The notes below the pieces were generated by a model. That model had not been told where the DNA came from and made no database searches. It saw only the letters and a list, made by a program, of their open reading frames with translations. Shown here piece after piece: positions 1 to 6,449 of a stretch of 64,000 bases of DNA (positions are counted from its first letter, which is position 1; each line of letters opens with the position of its first letter). Source of the DNA: an uncultured Candidatus Melainabacteria bacterium (GTDB lineage: Bacteria > Cyanobacteriota > Vampirovibrionia > Gastranaerophilales > Gastranaerophilaceae); assembly GCA_934757255.1 (NCBI GenBank), contig CAKVLL010000007.1:4392-68391 (forward strand), in the 5' to 3' direction. Made by a program: the position numbers and the translations under genes.

Positions 1-75
1 AAATAGGAAATACTATTTTACAATTGGTAACAAAGCACTGTAAAAAGAATTTGAAGCTTTTCTGTAAATAAAAAA

Positions 76-105
76 AGAAGGTCGCGTTTTTTGAACGGAC
101 CTTCT
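76..105 (-). terminator. Rho-independent terminator of the first minus-strand gene
   Basis: A 10-bp stem (76-85 with 96-105) is followed on the minus strand by a run of seven T. It sits 25 bases past the stop of the coiled-coil protein gene. Confidence 0.8.
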
Positions 106-130
106 CTTTCTTTATTTGTAAATTTTCAAC

Positions 131-721
131 TTATTTTGTAGTTTGAATAAACAAACTAATTAAGTCATTCAAAGCTGAGTATTGTTTTTGGTAGCTTTGA
201 GATTGTTTTTCCAATGTCAGAATTTGTTTTTTGTATTCTTGAATAGATGCTTGGCATTCTCTAGCTGAAACTTTTAAGTTTTCTTGAACTTGTTGAGCGT
301 CTTGCAATACGCTCTTCATAGAAATTCCCAATGCTTCCATTGTTTGTTTGATAATTTGTGCACCAGTGTGTCTGGAAACACCACTTGGTAATTGTGAAAT
401 TAATTTTTTTAGCACAGTTATATTTGCTGGCATTTCGAATTGTTCGTTCATAGTTTCTAAAACCGGAGTTTTTACATTTTGTGGTTCTGCAAAAAATGGG
501 TCTTTATCCTCTTCTATATCATCAAAGAAATTTGTTGACTTTGTTGGTTTATTCGTAGGTTCTGCGAAAAAATCATCATCAGAAGGTGATGGTGCAAAAA
601 TATCATCAGATATTGGTTCTGAATCAAAATTATTCATACTTTCTTCTTGAGTGTCAAGATTTTCAGCTTGCTTTTTTAAAGCTTCTACAATCTTTTTTCC
701 AACGCTTTCGTTATTTGGCAT
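131..721 (-). CDS. Conserved-looking coiled-coil protein of unknown function
   Basis: I do not recognise this protein (196 aa). The first half is acidic and low in complexity, with DDDFFAEP-like blocks that look disordered. The second half, from about residue 100, is compact and ends in a Gln/Glu/Lys-rich helix predicted to form a coiled coil. I chose the second Met (721) because AGGGAG lies 8 bases upstream; the first Met at 736 lacks a ribosome site. No signal peptide or membrane segment is visible, so it is probably cytoplasmic. It is a single-gene unit with its own promoter and terminator. The disordered-arm plus coiled-coil layout would suit a scaffold or septum-associated protein, but that is only a guess. 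Confidence 0.7.
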   Translation of the reverse strand: MPNNESVGKKIVEALKKQAENLDTQEESMNNFDSEPISDDIFAPSPSDDDFFAEPTNKPTKSTNFFDDIEEDKDPFFAEPQNVKTPVLETMNEQFEMPANITVLKKLISQLPSGVSRHTGAQIIKQTMEALGISMKSVLQDAQQVQENLKVSARECQASIQEYKKQILTLEKQSQSYQKQYSALNDLISLFIQTTK

Positions 722-751
722 AATAATCTCCCTCATAGGTTCACTGAATTT

Positions 752-779
752 ATTATATTTTAAACATGATTAAATTCAA
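752..779 (-). promoter_or_regulatory. Sigma-70-type promoter for the coiled-coil protein gene
   Basis: On the minus strand a perfect TATAAT (752-757) is preceded by TTGAAT (774-779) with a 16-base spacer. It lies about 30 bases before the start codon at 721. Confidence 0.55.
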
Positions 780-854
780 ATATTATGAGAAGAAAGTTTT
801 ATTGATATGTATTTTTCGGTGTTCAAGTTTGTACAATGATATTCCTATCTTTAC

Positions 855-977
855 CACCCTCATCAGGCTTCGCCAGCTTCTCCCCTCAAGGGCGAAGCAA
901 TGAAATGCGCCAGATTTGCGTAAATTACGGCTTCTCCCTCTGAGGGGAGAAGCTGGGCGGATGCCCTGATGAGGGTG
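855..977. repeat. MITE-like palindromic repeat, copy 1
   Basis: A 123-bp element with terminal inverted repeats CACCCTCATCAGG / CCTGATGAGGGTG and inner complementary blocks (CTTCTCCCCTC / GAGGGGAGAAG). It is nearly the same as the copy at 1356-1477, in the same orientation, and related to the elements at 31866-32435 and 63009-63265. It carries no gene. It abuts the stop codon of the DUF559-like frame. Confidence 0.85.
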
Positions 978-978
978 T

Positions 979-1341
979 TTATTCTTGCAATTTATTCCAC
1001 AAATCTTGTAACACAAAATCCAAACGATTTAAAATGTCATTATTATAGTATCTTACAATTCTATAATTTCTTTCTTTTAAAAACGCAGTTCTTTTCGCGT
1101 CATATTCTAATTTTTCAGGAGTTAAATGCTCGCGCCCATCAAGTTCTATAACTAAACTTTTATCATAACATATAAAATCAACAATGTAGCTTCCGATTTG
1201 GACTTGACGTCTAATTTTGAAACCACCTAATTTTCGGCCTCGAATAGTTCTCCATAAAATTTGTTCAGGAATTGTTTGGTTGTGACGAAGGGTTTTAACG
1301 AGTTTTGTCAGGTCTTTTATTTGATTATTATAACATGATTT
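979..1341 (-). pseudogene. DUF559 (PD-(D/E)XK-like) endonuclease-domain gene lacking a start codon
   Basis: The minus strand is open for 120 codons and reads as a DUF559/Vsr-like nuclease: LRHNQTIPEQILW, then GGFKIRRQVQIGSYIVDF, then VIELDGREH, then YDAKRTAFLKERNYRIVRY and NNDIL. The D-x(n)-E-x-D pattern of the nuclease core (IVDF ... VIELDG) is intact. There is no in-frame ATG or GTG, and no TTG before the conserved core. An ATG at about 1337 is out of frame and hits a stop after two codons, so either a small frameshift removed the start or a rare start codon is used. The gene is framed by two direct copies of the palindromic repeat. DUF559 proteins are usually about 110-130 aa, so only the first residues are missing. 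Confidence 0.75.
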
Positions 1342-1355
1342 TTAAATATCTTTAT

Positions 1356-1477
1356 CACCCTCATCAGCCCTCCGGGCAGCTTCTCTCCTCAAGGGCGAAG
1401 CAATGAAATGCGCCAGATTTGCGTAAATTACGGCTTCTCCCTCTGAGGGGAGAAGCTGGCGAAGCCTGATGAGGGTG
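1356..1477. repeat. MITE-like palindromic repeat, copy 2
   Basis: A 122-bp element in the same orientation as copy 1. The core from TCAAGGGCGAAGCAATGAAA onward is almost the same; the differences cluster in the outer arms near the ends. It ends 15 bases before the stop of the Gly-rich protein gene, so it may also act as that gene's 3' hairpin. Confidence 0.85.
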
Positions 1478-1491
1478 ATACTAATGCCATT

Positions 1492-2517
1492 TTATCCTTC
1501 TCCTTCTTCTTTTTCTTCTTTTCCTTTTTCATTTCCTTTTACGTCTGGAACTTCGTAGCCTTCGTTGAACTCATATTGTATAAGTGCAAATTCTTCTCCA
1601 TGTTTTTGTAATACATATTCTTGGCCTGCACTGTGATTGCTCTTATAAATATATTCTCCATTTACTGTTTTAACATATTCATAGGTTACAGGTACTTTAC
1701 CGTTTTTGGTTTCCATTTTAATTATTGTAGGATGAGAACCTGCAGTTTGTTCAACACCCGTACATTTTGTAATGTCACCTTTTGTACCAAGTCCTTTATC
1801 ATGTACAAGTTTAAAGTTATCTGTATTAACTGTATCTGTACCATTATAGTTTGTATATCCAGGAAGGTATGTATGATTATTTGTGTTCTGAACAGGTGTT
1901 TCTACTACTGGTGGTTCAACTTCAGGCTTAACTTCAGGTTTAACCTCTGGTTTAACTTCAGGTTTAACCTCTGGTTTTTGTTGTGCTTTAAGACCTTCTA
2001 ACTTGTCATTTAATGTTTTTTTCAAGTTTTCAAGTGTTCTTGTTTGCGCTGCTTTGTTATTCTTATCTTGATTTGTTATTGCATCATCAATATCTCCTAT
2101 GATTGCTTTGATATCTGCTTCTTTTGCATCTATAGGCAATTTTACAATTTTATCTGTTATATCTGCAATTTTCTTGCAATCTGGGTCATTTTTTACAACG
2201 ACTTTTGTATTTGTATTATTATCATCAGCAGCAGTTGTGCTTTTACCACTTCTGCCACCGGCGCCATCTGCTGCGTAGAATCGTCCCGGATTAGAGAATA
2301 TATTAGATAATAACCCTGGTAAACCGTAGCCTAGACCTAAGCCCAAACCGCTCCAGAAGTTTCCGCCACCATAGGAGCCGAAGCCGAATGAACCAAATCC
2401 GAAGCCACCGCCCCAAATATTAACATTATTACTGCCAATATTATAGACGTCACCACCACGATTGTGGAATAATTCGGAATGTATCCAACTACTATGACAT
2501 GGAATTTTTGTTATCAT
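1492..2517 (-). CDS. Gly-rich, KPEV-repeat protein of unknown function
   Basis: 341 aa, not recognised. Residues 30-75 are extremely Gly/Phe/Tyr/Leu-rich (GFGFGSFGFGSYGGG, GLGLGLGYGLPG). Residues 105-175 are a Lys/Asp/Asn-rich helical stretch. A tandem KPEV repeat of five or more units follows near 180-200, and then a globular region (200-325) with a Thr/Tyr-rich start and a YEYVKTVNGEYIYKSNHSAG block. The tail is all Glu/Lys/Gly. No Sec signal is evident. AAGAGGATAAGACA precedes the ATG and fixes the start. The Gly-rich zone plus PEVK-like spacer resembles a surface or structural protein, but no family can be named. Confidence 0.75.
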   Translation of the reverse strand: MITKIPCHSSWIHSELFHNRGGDVYNIGSNNVNIWGGGFGFGSFGFGSYGGGNFWSGLGLGLGYGLPGLLSNIFSNPGRFYAADGAGGRSGKSTTAADDNNTNTKVVVKNDPDCKKIADITDKIVKLPIDAKEADIKAIIGDIDDAITNQDKNNKAAQTRTLENLKKTLNDKLEGLKAQQKPEVKPEVKPEVKPEVKPEVEPPVVETPVQNTNNHTYLPGYTNYNGTDTVNTDNFKLVHDKGLGTKGDITKCTGVEQTAGSHPTIIKMETKNGKVPVTYEYVKTVNGEYIYKSNHSAGQEYVLQKHGEEFALIQYEFNEGYEVPDVKGNEKGKEEKEEGEG

Positions 2518-2672
2518 TGTCTTATCCTCTTATTTGTTTACATCTGTTATATATACAAAGTATTTATAAAATATTGAATTTCACATTTGATGAAATTTGT
2601 TACAAAACTTAATATATGATGTAAGGATGAAATCTGATTAGAAGTGGAACACCTTGAAGTTATTAATAAAAA

Positions 2673-2697
2673 AAGTTGGGTAAGAGTTACCCAACTT
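2673..2697 (-). terminator. Terminator of the rfbC-rfbD-dxr-speB operon
   Basis: A perfect 11-bp stem (AAGTTGGGTAA / TTACCCAACTT) with a 3-base loop is followed on the minus strand by TTTTTTATT. It lies just past the speB stop. Confidence 0.9.
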
Positions 2698-2719
2698 AAA
2701 TGAAGTATTTTATATAGAT

Positions 2720-3559
2720 TTAATTCATTGCCATTAATAATTCTCTAATAACTTTTGTTGCAACAGCAGTTGAAGCGCCGCTTGCATCATAATCAGGCGC
2801 AAGTTCTACAACATCAGCACCAATTATATTGAAGTTTGAAAGATATTTGAACCAACCAACAAGTTCATTAAAATTCAAACCTCCGACTTCAGGCGTCCCT
2901 GTTCCAGGCATAATAGAAGTATCTAAAACATCTAAATCTACTGTTACAAAGATGTTTTTATTTTTCAGGCAATCTAGTTCTGAAAAGTCGTGAATTAATG
3001 TTTTATGTTTTTTCATCAACTCAAATTCTTCTTTCATTCCTGAACGTATACCGATTTGTTTAAGGTTTTCAAAACCTACTATGTCAGCAGAATGTCTGAT
3101 AACAGCAGAGTGCGAAAGAGGTTCGCCCAAATATTCTTCTCTTAAATCTGTATGCGCATCGAAATGCACAATTGCCAAATTATCATAATGCTTTGCAACA
3201 GCTTTAATTTCCGGCAATGTAACTAAATGCTCGCCGCCGATACCAAAAACGCGCTTTCCATCCTTATATATTTCATCAATATTTTTTTCAATCAAATCTA
3301 ATGATTTTTCTGTATTTCCAAGTGGGAATTCTAAATCTCCGGCATCGTGGAAATTGCAATCTTCCAAATGTTTATCAAAATATGGCGAATATTCTTCCAA
3401 ACCCCAACTGGCAAGTCTTATTTGTTCCGGCGCAAATCTTGAACCTGGCCTATATGATACCGTCCCATCAAAAGGCATTCCTAACATCACAATATTTGCT
3501 TCGTCATAATTTTTATTTTCACCCATCCAATTTCTATCTAAAAATGGTCCAGTTAGCAT
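2720..3559 (-). CDS. speB: Agmatinase-family ureohydrolase
   Basis: 279 aa, typical for agmatinase/ureohydrolase. The metal-binding motifs are all present: GGEH (near residue 108), DAHTDLR (about 135) and TVDLDVLDTS with PGTGTPEVGG (about 207-230). In this family these residues bind two Mn ions and hydrolyse agmatine to putrescine and urea, although arginase or guanidinobutyrase activity cannot be excluded from motifs alone. The ATG is preceded by AGGAAGGA. It is the last gene of a minus-strand run after dxr (13-base gap), so it is probably co-transcribed with isoprenoid and rhamnose genes to which it is not functionally linked. Confidence 0.9.
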   Translation of the reverse strand: MLTGPFLDRNWMGENKNYDEANIVMLGMPFDGTVSYRPGSRFAPEQIRLASWGLEEYSPYFDKHLEDCNFHDAGDLEFPLGNTEKSLDLIEKNIDEIYKDGKRVFGIGGEHLVTLPEIKAVAKHYDNLAIVHFDAHTDLREEYLGEPLSHSAVIRHSADIVGFENLKQIGIRSGMKEEFELMKKHKTLIHDFSELDCLKNKNIFVTVDLDVLDTSIMPGTGTPEVGGLNFNELVGWFKYLSNFNIIGADVVELAPDYDASGASTAVATKVIRELLMAMN

Positions 3560-3572
3560 TTTATAATCCTTC

Positions 3573-4691
3573 CTATTTTTTTATTAAAAATAATTCTTTT
3601 GTTTTTTCTCTAATCTCTTCGTCAATTGAAAAAATCTCATCTAAACTCGGATTTTTAACAACCTTATGTTGTGACATCATTTTTTCTACTGAATCAATAA
3701 TGTCAAACAATTTTATTTGACCTCTTAAGAATGCAAAAACAGCTTCTTCATTAGCTGCATTCAAGCAAACAGTTGCACTTCCGCCTTCTCTTCCGGCATG
3801 ATAAGCTAATTTTAAGGCTTTAAATTTATTCCAATCCGGCTCTTCAAAATCCAATCTTGCAATTTCAGAGAAGCTAAAACTCTTTGATTTTATACCTTCA
3901 TAACGTTCCGGATAAGTAATCGCATATTGTATAGGAATATGCATACTAGGCAGCCCTAATTGTGCAATAACGCTACCATCAACATACTCTATCGCAGAAT
4001 GAACAATGCTTTGAGGGTGGACTACGACTTGAATATCATCATAGTTCATATTAAACAAATGGTGTGCCTCGATAACTTCCAAACCTTTGTTCATAAGAGT
4101 TGCGCTGTCAACGGTAATTTTGCGTCCCATATTCCAACGTGGATGCGCTAAAGCTTGTTCAACAGTAGCATTTCGCATGTCATCAATACTTTTTTTCAAA
4201 AAAGGTCCACCGGAAGCTGTAATTATAAGTTTATCAACTTGAGCAATATCTTTGATACACTGGTGAATTGCGCAGTGTTCACTATCAACAGGAATTATTT
4301 TTACACCTTTTTGTTTTGCAAGTGACATAACAATATCACCAGCCATAACAAGAGTTTCTTTGTTTGCTAAAGCGATATCAATCCCATTATTGATGGCTGT
4401 GATTGTAGGATGTAGACCAATCCTGCCTGATACAGCGACAAGGATAATGTCATTTTCTTTATTAGAGCAAATTTCATCCAAGCTTAGAGGCTTAGCGCCG
4501 CGTATAGAATTTATATCTTCAGCATAAGCATATTTAGGTTTGAATTTAGCAATCTGTTCATTAAGAAGTTCTATATTAGCACCGGCTGTAAGCGCAACAA
4601 TTTCGAATTTATCTTGCAATTTTTCTATAACTTCTAAAGCTTGTCTGCCAATTGAACCGGTAGAACCTAATATACTTATTTTTCTCTTCAT
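3573..4691 (-). CDS. dxr: 1-deoxy-D-xylulose 5-phosphate reductoisomerase
   Basis: 372 aa. Second step of the MEP isoprenoid pathway: DXP to MEP using NADPH. The N-terminus has the Rossmann motif GSTGSIGRQ; NKETLVMAG, DSEHCAI, ITASGGPF and the HPRWNMG...VDSATLMNKGLEVIEA active-site segment are all intact. I use Met at 4691, with AGAGGA 8 bases upstream. A longer frame opening at 4745 overlaps rfbD and adds residues unlike the family, so I reject it. The gap to rfbD is 5 bases, indicating one transcript. ispG and ispH for the same pathway are also in this window. Confidence 0.95.
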   Translation of the reverse strand: MKRKISILGSTGSIGRQALEVIEKLQDKFEIVALTAGANIELLNEQIAKFKPKYAYAEDINSIRGAKPLSLDEICSNKENDIILVAVSGRIGLHPTITAINNGIDIALANKETLVMAGDIVMSLAKQKGVKIIPVDSEHCAIHQCIKDIAQVDKLIITASGGPFLKKSIDDMRNATVEQALAHPRWNMGRKITVDSATLMNKGLEVIEAHHLFNMNYDDIQVVVHPQSIVHSAIEYVDGSVIAQLGLPSMHIPIQYAITYPERYEGIKSKSFSFSEIARLDFEEPDWNKFKALKLAYHAGREGGSATVCLNAANEEAVFAFLRGQIKLFDIIDSVEKMMSQHKVVKNPSLDEIFSIDEEIREKTKELFLIKK

Positions 4692-4696
4692 TTTAT

Positions 4697-5515
4697 TTAT
4701 TCCTCTATTCTTAAATCTAAATAGTCGTGCAAAGCGTTTTTCCAATATCTACAGATTTTATCGTTGTTCATAACGCTATAAGCCGGTCTTTTAGCCGGTC
4801 TTATTAAATCAGAACAAGGCTTCAAGTTTGCATCAATATTTAAATACTCAAAAATTTCTTTCGCAAAACCGTACCAACTGGTTTCGCCACTCCCACAAAT
4901 ATGATAAATTCCACATTCATAGTTCTCTAACAAATCTATAATACCATTGGCAAGTTCTACTGTCCACGTAGGACAACCAATTTGATTATCGACAACTTTA
5001 ATTTCCGACTCATCTTTCAAGTTAATCATTGTTTCAACAAAATTTTTCCCATGGTGACCATAAAGCCAACTCGTTCTAACTATATAAAATTTGTCACAAA
5101 GTCTTTTCACAACTTCTTCGCCTTGGAATTTTGTTAAACCATAATTGTTTATAGGATTTGGCGCATCATCAATTTCGTATGGTGTATTTTTCGTACCATC
5201 AAAAACATAATCTGTAGAAATATAAACGAGTGTAATATCATTTTTTGCACAAACTTTTGCTATGTTTTCCGTACCCTTAACATTTACTAACTCCGCAGTC
5301 TTTAAGTCTTTTTCAGCACCATCAACGTCAGTATACGCAGCGCAATGAATCATTACATTTGGTTTTTCTTTTGATAGAATTCTATGAACTAAAAGTTCAT
5401 TTGTTATATCAAAATTGTTTTTATTTGTTTCAATAACCTCGTATCCAGAATCTTCTAATATTGGACACAAATCTTGCCCAAGCATTCCGTTCGCGCCGGT
5501 TACAAGAATTTTCAT
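4697..5515 (-). CDS. rfbD: dTDP-4-dehydrorhamnose reductase
   Basis: 272 aa, SDR-fold enzyme that makes dTDP-L-rhamnose from the 4-keto intermediate with NAD(P)H. It shows TGANGMLGQDL at the N-terminus, then ISTDYVFDG and the catalytic YGLTKFQGE (YxxxK) near residue 125-135, and TSWLYG. It overlaps rfbC by 4 bases (ATGA) and has AAAGGAGG upstream. The end is somewhat short, with a C-terminal ALHDYLDLR typical of the family. It supplies rhamnose for surface polysaccharide; the upstream enzymes RfbA and RfbB are not in the window. Confidence 0.92.
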   Translation of the reverse strand: MKILVTGANGMLGQDLCPILEDSGYEVIETNKNNFDITNELLVHRILSKEKPNVMIHCAAYTDVDGAEKDLKTAELVNVKGTENIAKVCAKNDITLVYISTDYVFDGTKNTPYEIDDAPNPINNYGLTKFQGEEVVKRLCDKFYIVRTSWLYGHHGKNFVETMINLKDESEIKVVDNQIGCPTWTVELANGIIDLLENYECGIYHICGSGETSWYGFAKEIFEYLNIDANLKPCSDLIRPAKRPAYSVMNNDKICRYWKNALHDYLDLRIEE

Positions 5516-6054
5516 AAAACCTCCTTTAATTGAGGTAATTTTTTATCTTTGTCAGATAAAATCGGTTCAAAATCAATGTTCCAATCAATATTAATATCTT
5601 TGTCTGACCATATAATTCCAGCTTCGGCATCTGGTTTGTATTCTTTATTTGTTTTATAAATTAATTCTGCTTCTTTAGATAGAACAACAAAACCATGCGC
5701 AAAACCTTCCGGAATAAAAAGCATTGACTTGTTATCTTCTGATAATTCAACTTTTACATATTTGCCAAAAGTTGTAGATTCTTTTCTAATATCAACCGCT
5801 ACATCACAAATTCGTCCTTTTGAACATCGTACTAATTTAGCTTGCGAATAAGGAGGTTTTTGGAAGTGTAATCCTCTAAGAACACCTTTTGTAGAAAAAG
5901 ATTGATTTTCTTGATTAAAATTAACATTAATGCCATTTTTTGCAAATTCGGATTTTTTATAAGTTTCCATAAAGTATCCGCGATTATCATTAAAAATCTT
6001 AGGCTTAACTAATATTACATCTTTGATGTTTTGTTGTTCAAATTCAAATGGCAT
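5512..6054 (-). CDS. rfbC: dTDP-4-dehydrorhamnose 3,5-epimerase
   Basis: 180 aa, cupin-fold epimerase acting just before RfbD. Family hallmarks: F.DNRGYFMETYK, FNQENQSFSTKGVLRGLHFQ, catalytic-His region GLHFQ, VAVDIRKES.TFGKY, and FIPEGFAHGF. It is first in the minus-strand operon rfbC-rfbD-dxr-speB. There is no Shine-Dalgarno sequence before the ATG; instead an extended -10 lies 6 bases upstream, so the mRNA may be leaderless. Confidence 0.93.
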   Translation of the reverse strand: MPFEFEQQNIKDVILVKPKIFNDNRGYFMETYKKSEFAKNGINVNFNQENQSFSTKGVLRGLHFQKPPYSQAKLVRCSKGRICDVAVDIRKESTTFGKYVKVELSEDNKSMLFIPEGFAHGFVVLSKEAELIYKTNKEYKPDAEAGIIWSDKDINIDWNIDFEPILSDKDKKLPQLKEVL

Positions 6055-6060
6055 AGATAG

Positions 6061-6069
6061 ATTTTAGCA
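6061..6069 (-). promoter_or_regulatory. Extended -10 promoter directly before rfbC
   Basis: The minus strand reads TGCTAAAAT and ends 6 bases before the rfbC ATG. Transcription would start at or next to the A of the start codon, which fits a leaderless message since no ribosome site is seen. Confidence 0.55.
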
Positions 6070-6153
6070 CAAACTAAAATGCGGTGTATATATTGATATT
6101 ATATAATAATTTCTAACGGTAAATATTTCAGGAAGTATAGAAGGCTATAATTA

Positions 6154-6333
6154 ATGTTGGATTATACTAATGGTGATGTAGCTAATGCCAGTATGAGTAC
6201 TGTAATTGTAAATGTTCAGAATTTGGAATGTTATTGGTTTGATTCAGCTTCAATGTTCTATGGACTAGATAATGATAGTATAATTACAAACTCTACGTCT
6301 GAGTATTTTGATTATGTTTGGAATCATAGATAA
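6154..6333 (+). CDS. Small orphan ORF (59 aa), possibly a gene remnant
   Basis: An ATG-started frame of 59 codons rich in Asn, Ser, Tyr and Asp (SASMFYGLDNDS, SEYFDYVWNHR). It is not recognised. AGAAGG lies 9 bases before the ATG and a strong terminator begins 5 bases after the stop, so this looks like the 3' end of a real transcription unit. It could be a small protein or the surviving C-terminal tail of a longer, deleted gene. Apart from this, the 395-base gap between rfbC and the helicase holds nothing I can name. Confidence 0.4.
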   Translation: MLDYTNGDVANASMSTVIVNVQNLECYWFDSASMFYGLDNDSIITNSTSEYFDYVWNHR

Positions 6334-6338
6334 TTGAT

Positions 6339-6371
6339 AAGTCGTGTTCAATTGTTATTGAATACGACTTT
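6339..6371 (+). terminator. Terminator after the small orphan ORF
   Basis: A 14-bp stem (AAGTCGTGTTCAAT / ATTGAATACGACTT, one G-T pair) with a 4-base loop, followed by TTATCTTTTTT. Confidence 0.8.
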
Positions 6372-6449
6372 TATCTTTTTTGATAAAAGGTTGAAAAAGT
6401 GTAGATGTTTTTTCTTTTAAATTATTTTATTGGTGCAAAAATTTGTTTC

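Noticed and set aside
2..43. Possible tail of a plus-strand gene entering from the left (NRKYYFTIGNKAL then stop)
   Set aside because: Only 13 codons are visible and another frame is also open here, so no call is possible.
783..1016. Minus-strand 77-codon frame across repeat copy 1
   Set aside because: It is formed by the palindromic repeat and overlaps the DUF559 frame; composition is repeat-like.
1621..2310. Plus-strand Cys/Phe-rich frames opposite the Gly-rich protein gene
   Set aside because: Antisense shadows of the KPEV and Asp/Lys-rich coding sequence, without ribosome sites.
4692..4745. Longer N-terminus for dxr (start at 4745)
   Set aside because: It would overlap rfbD by 49 bases and adds residues unlike the family, while the Met at 4691 has a ribosome site and begins the Rossmann motif.
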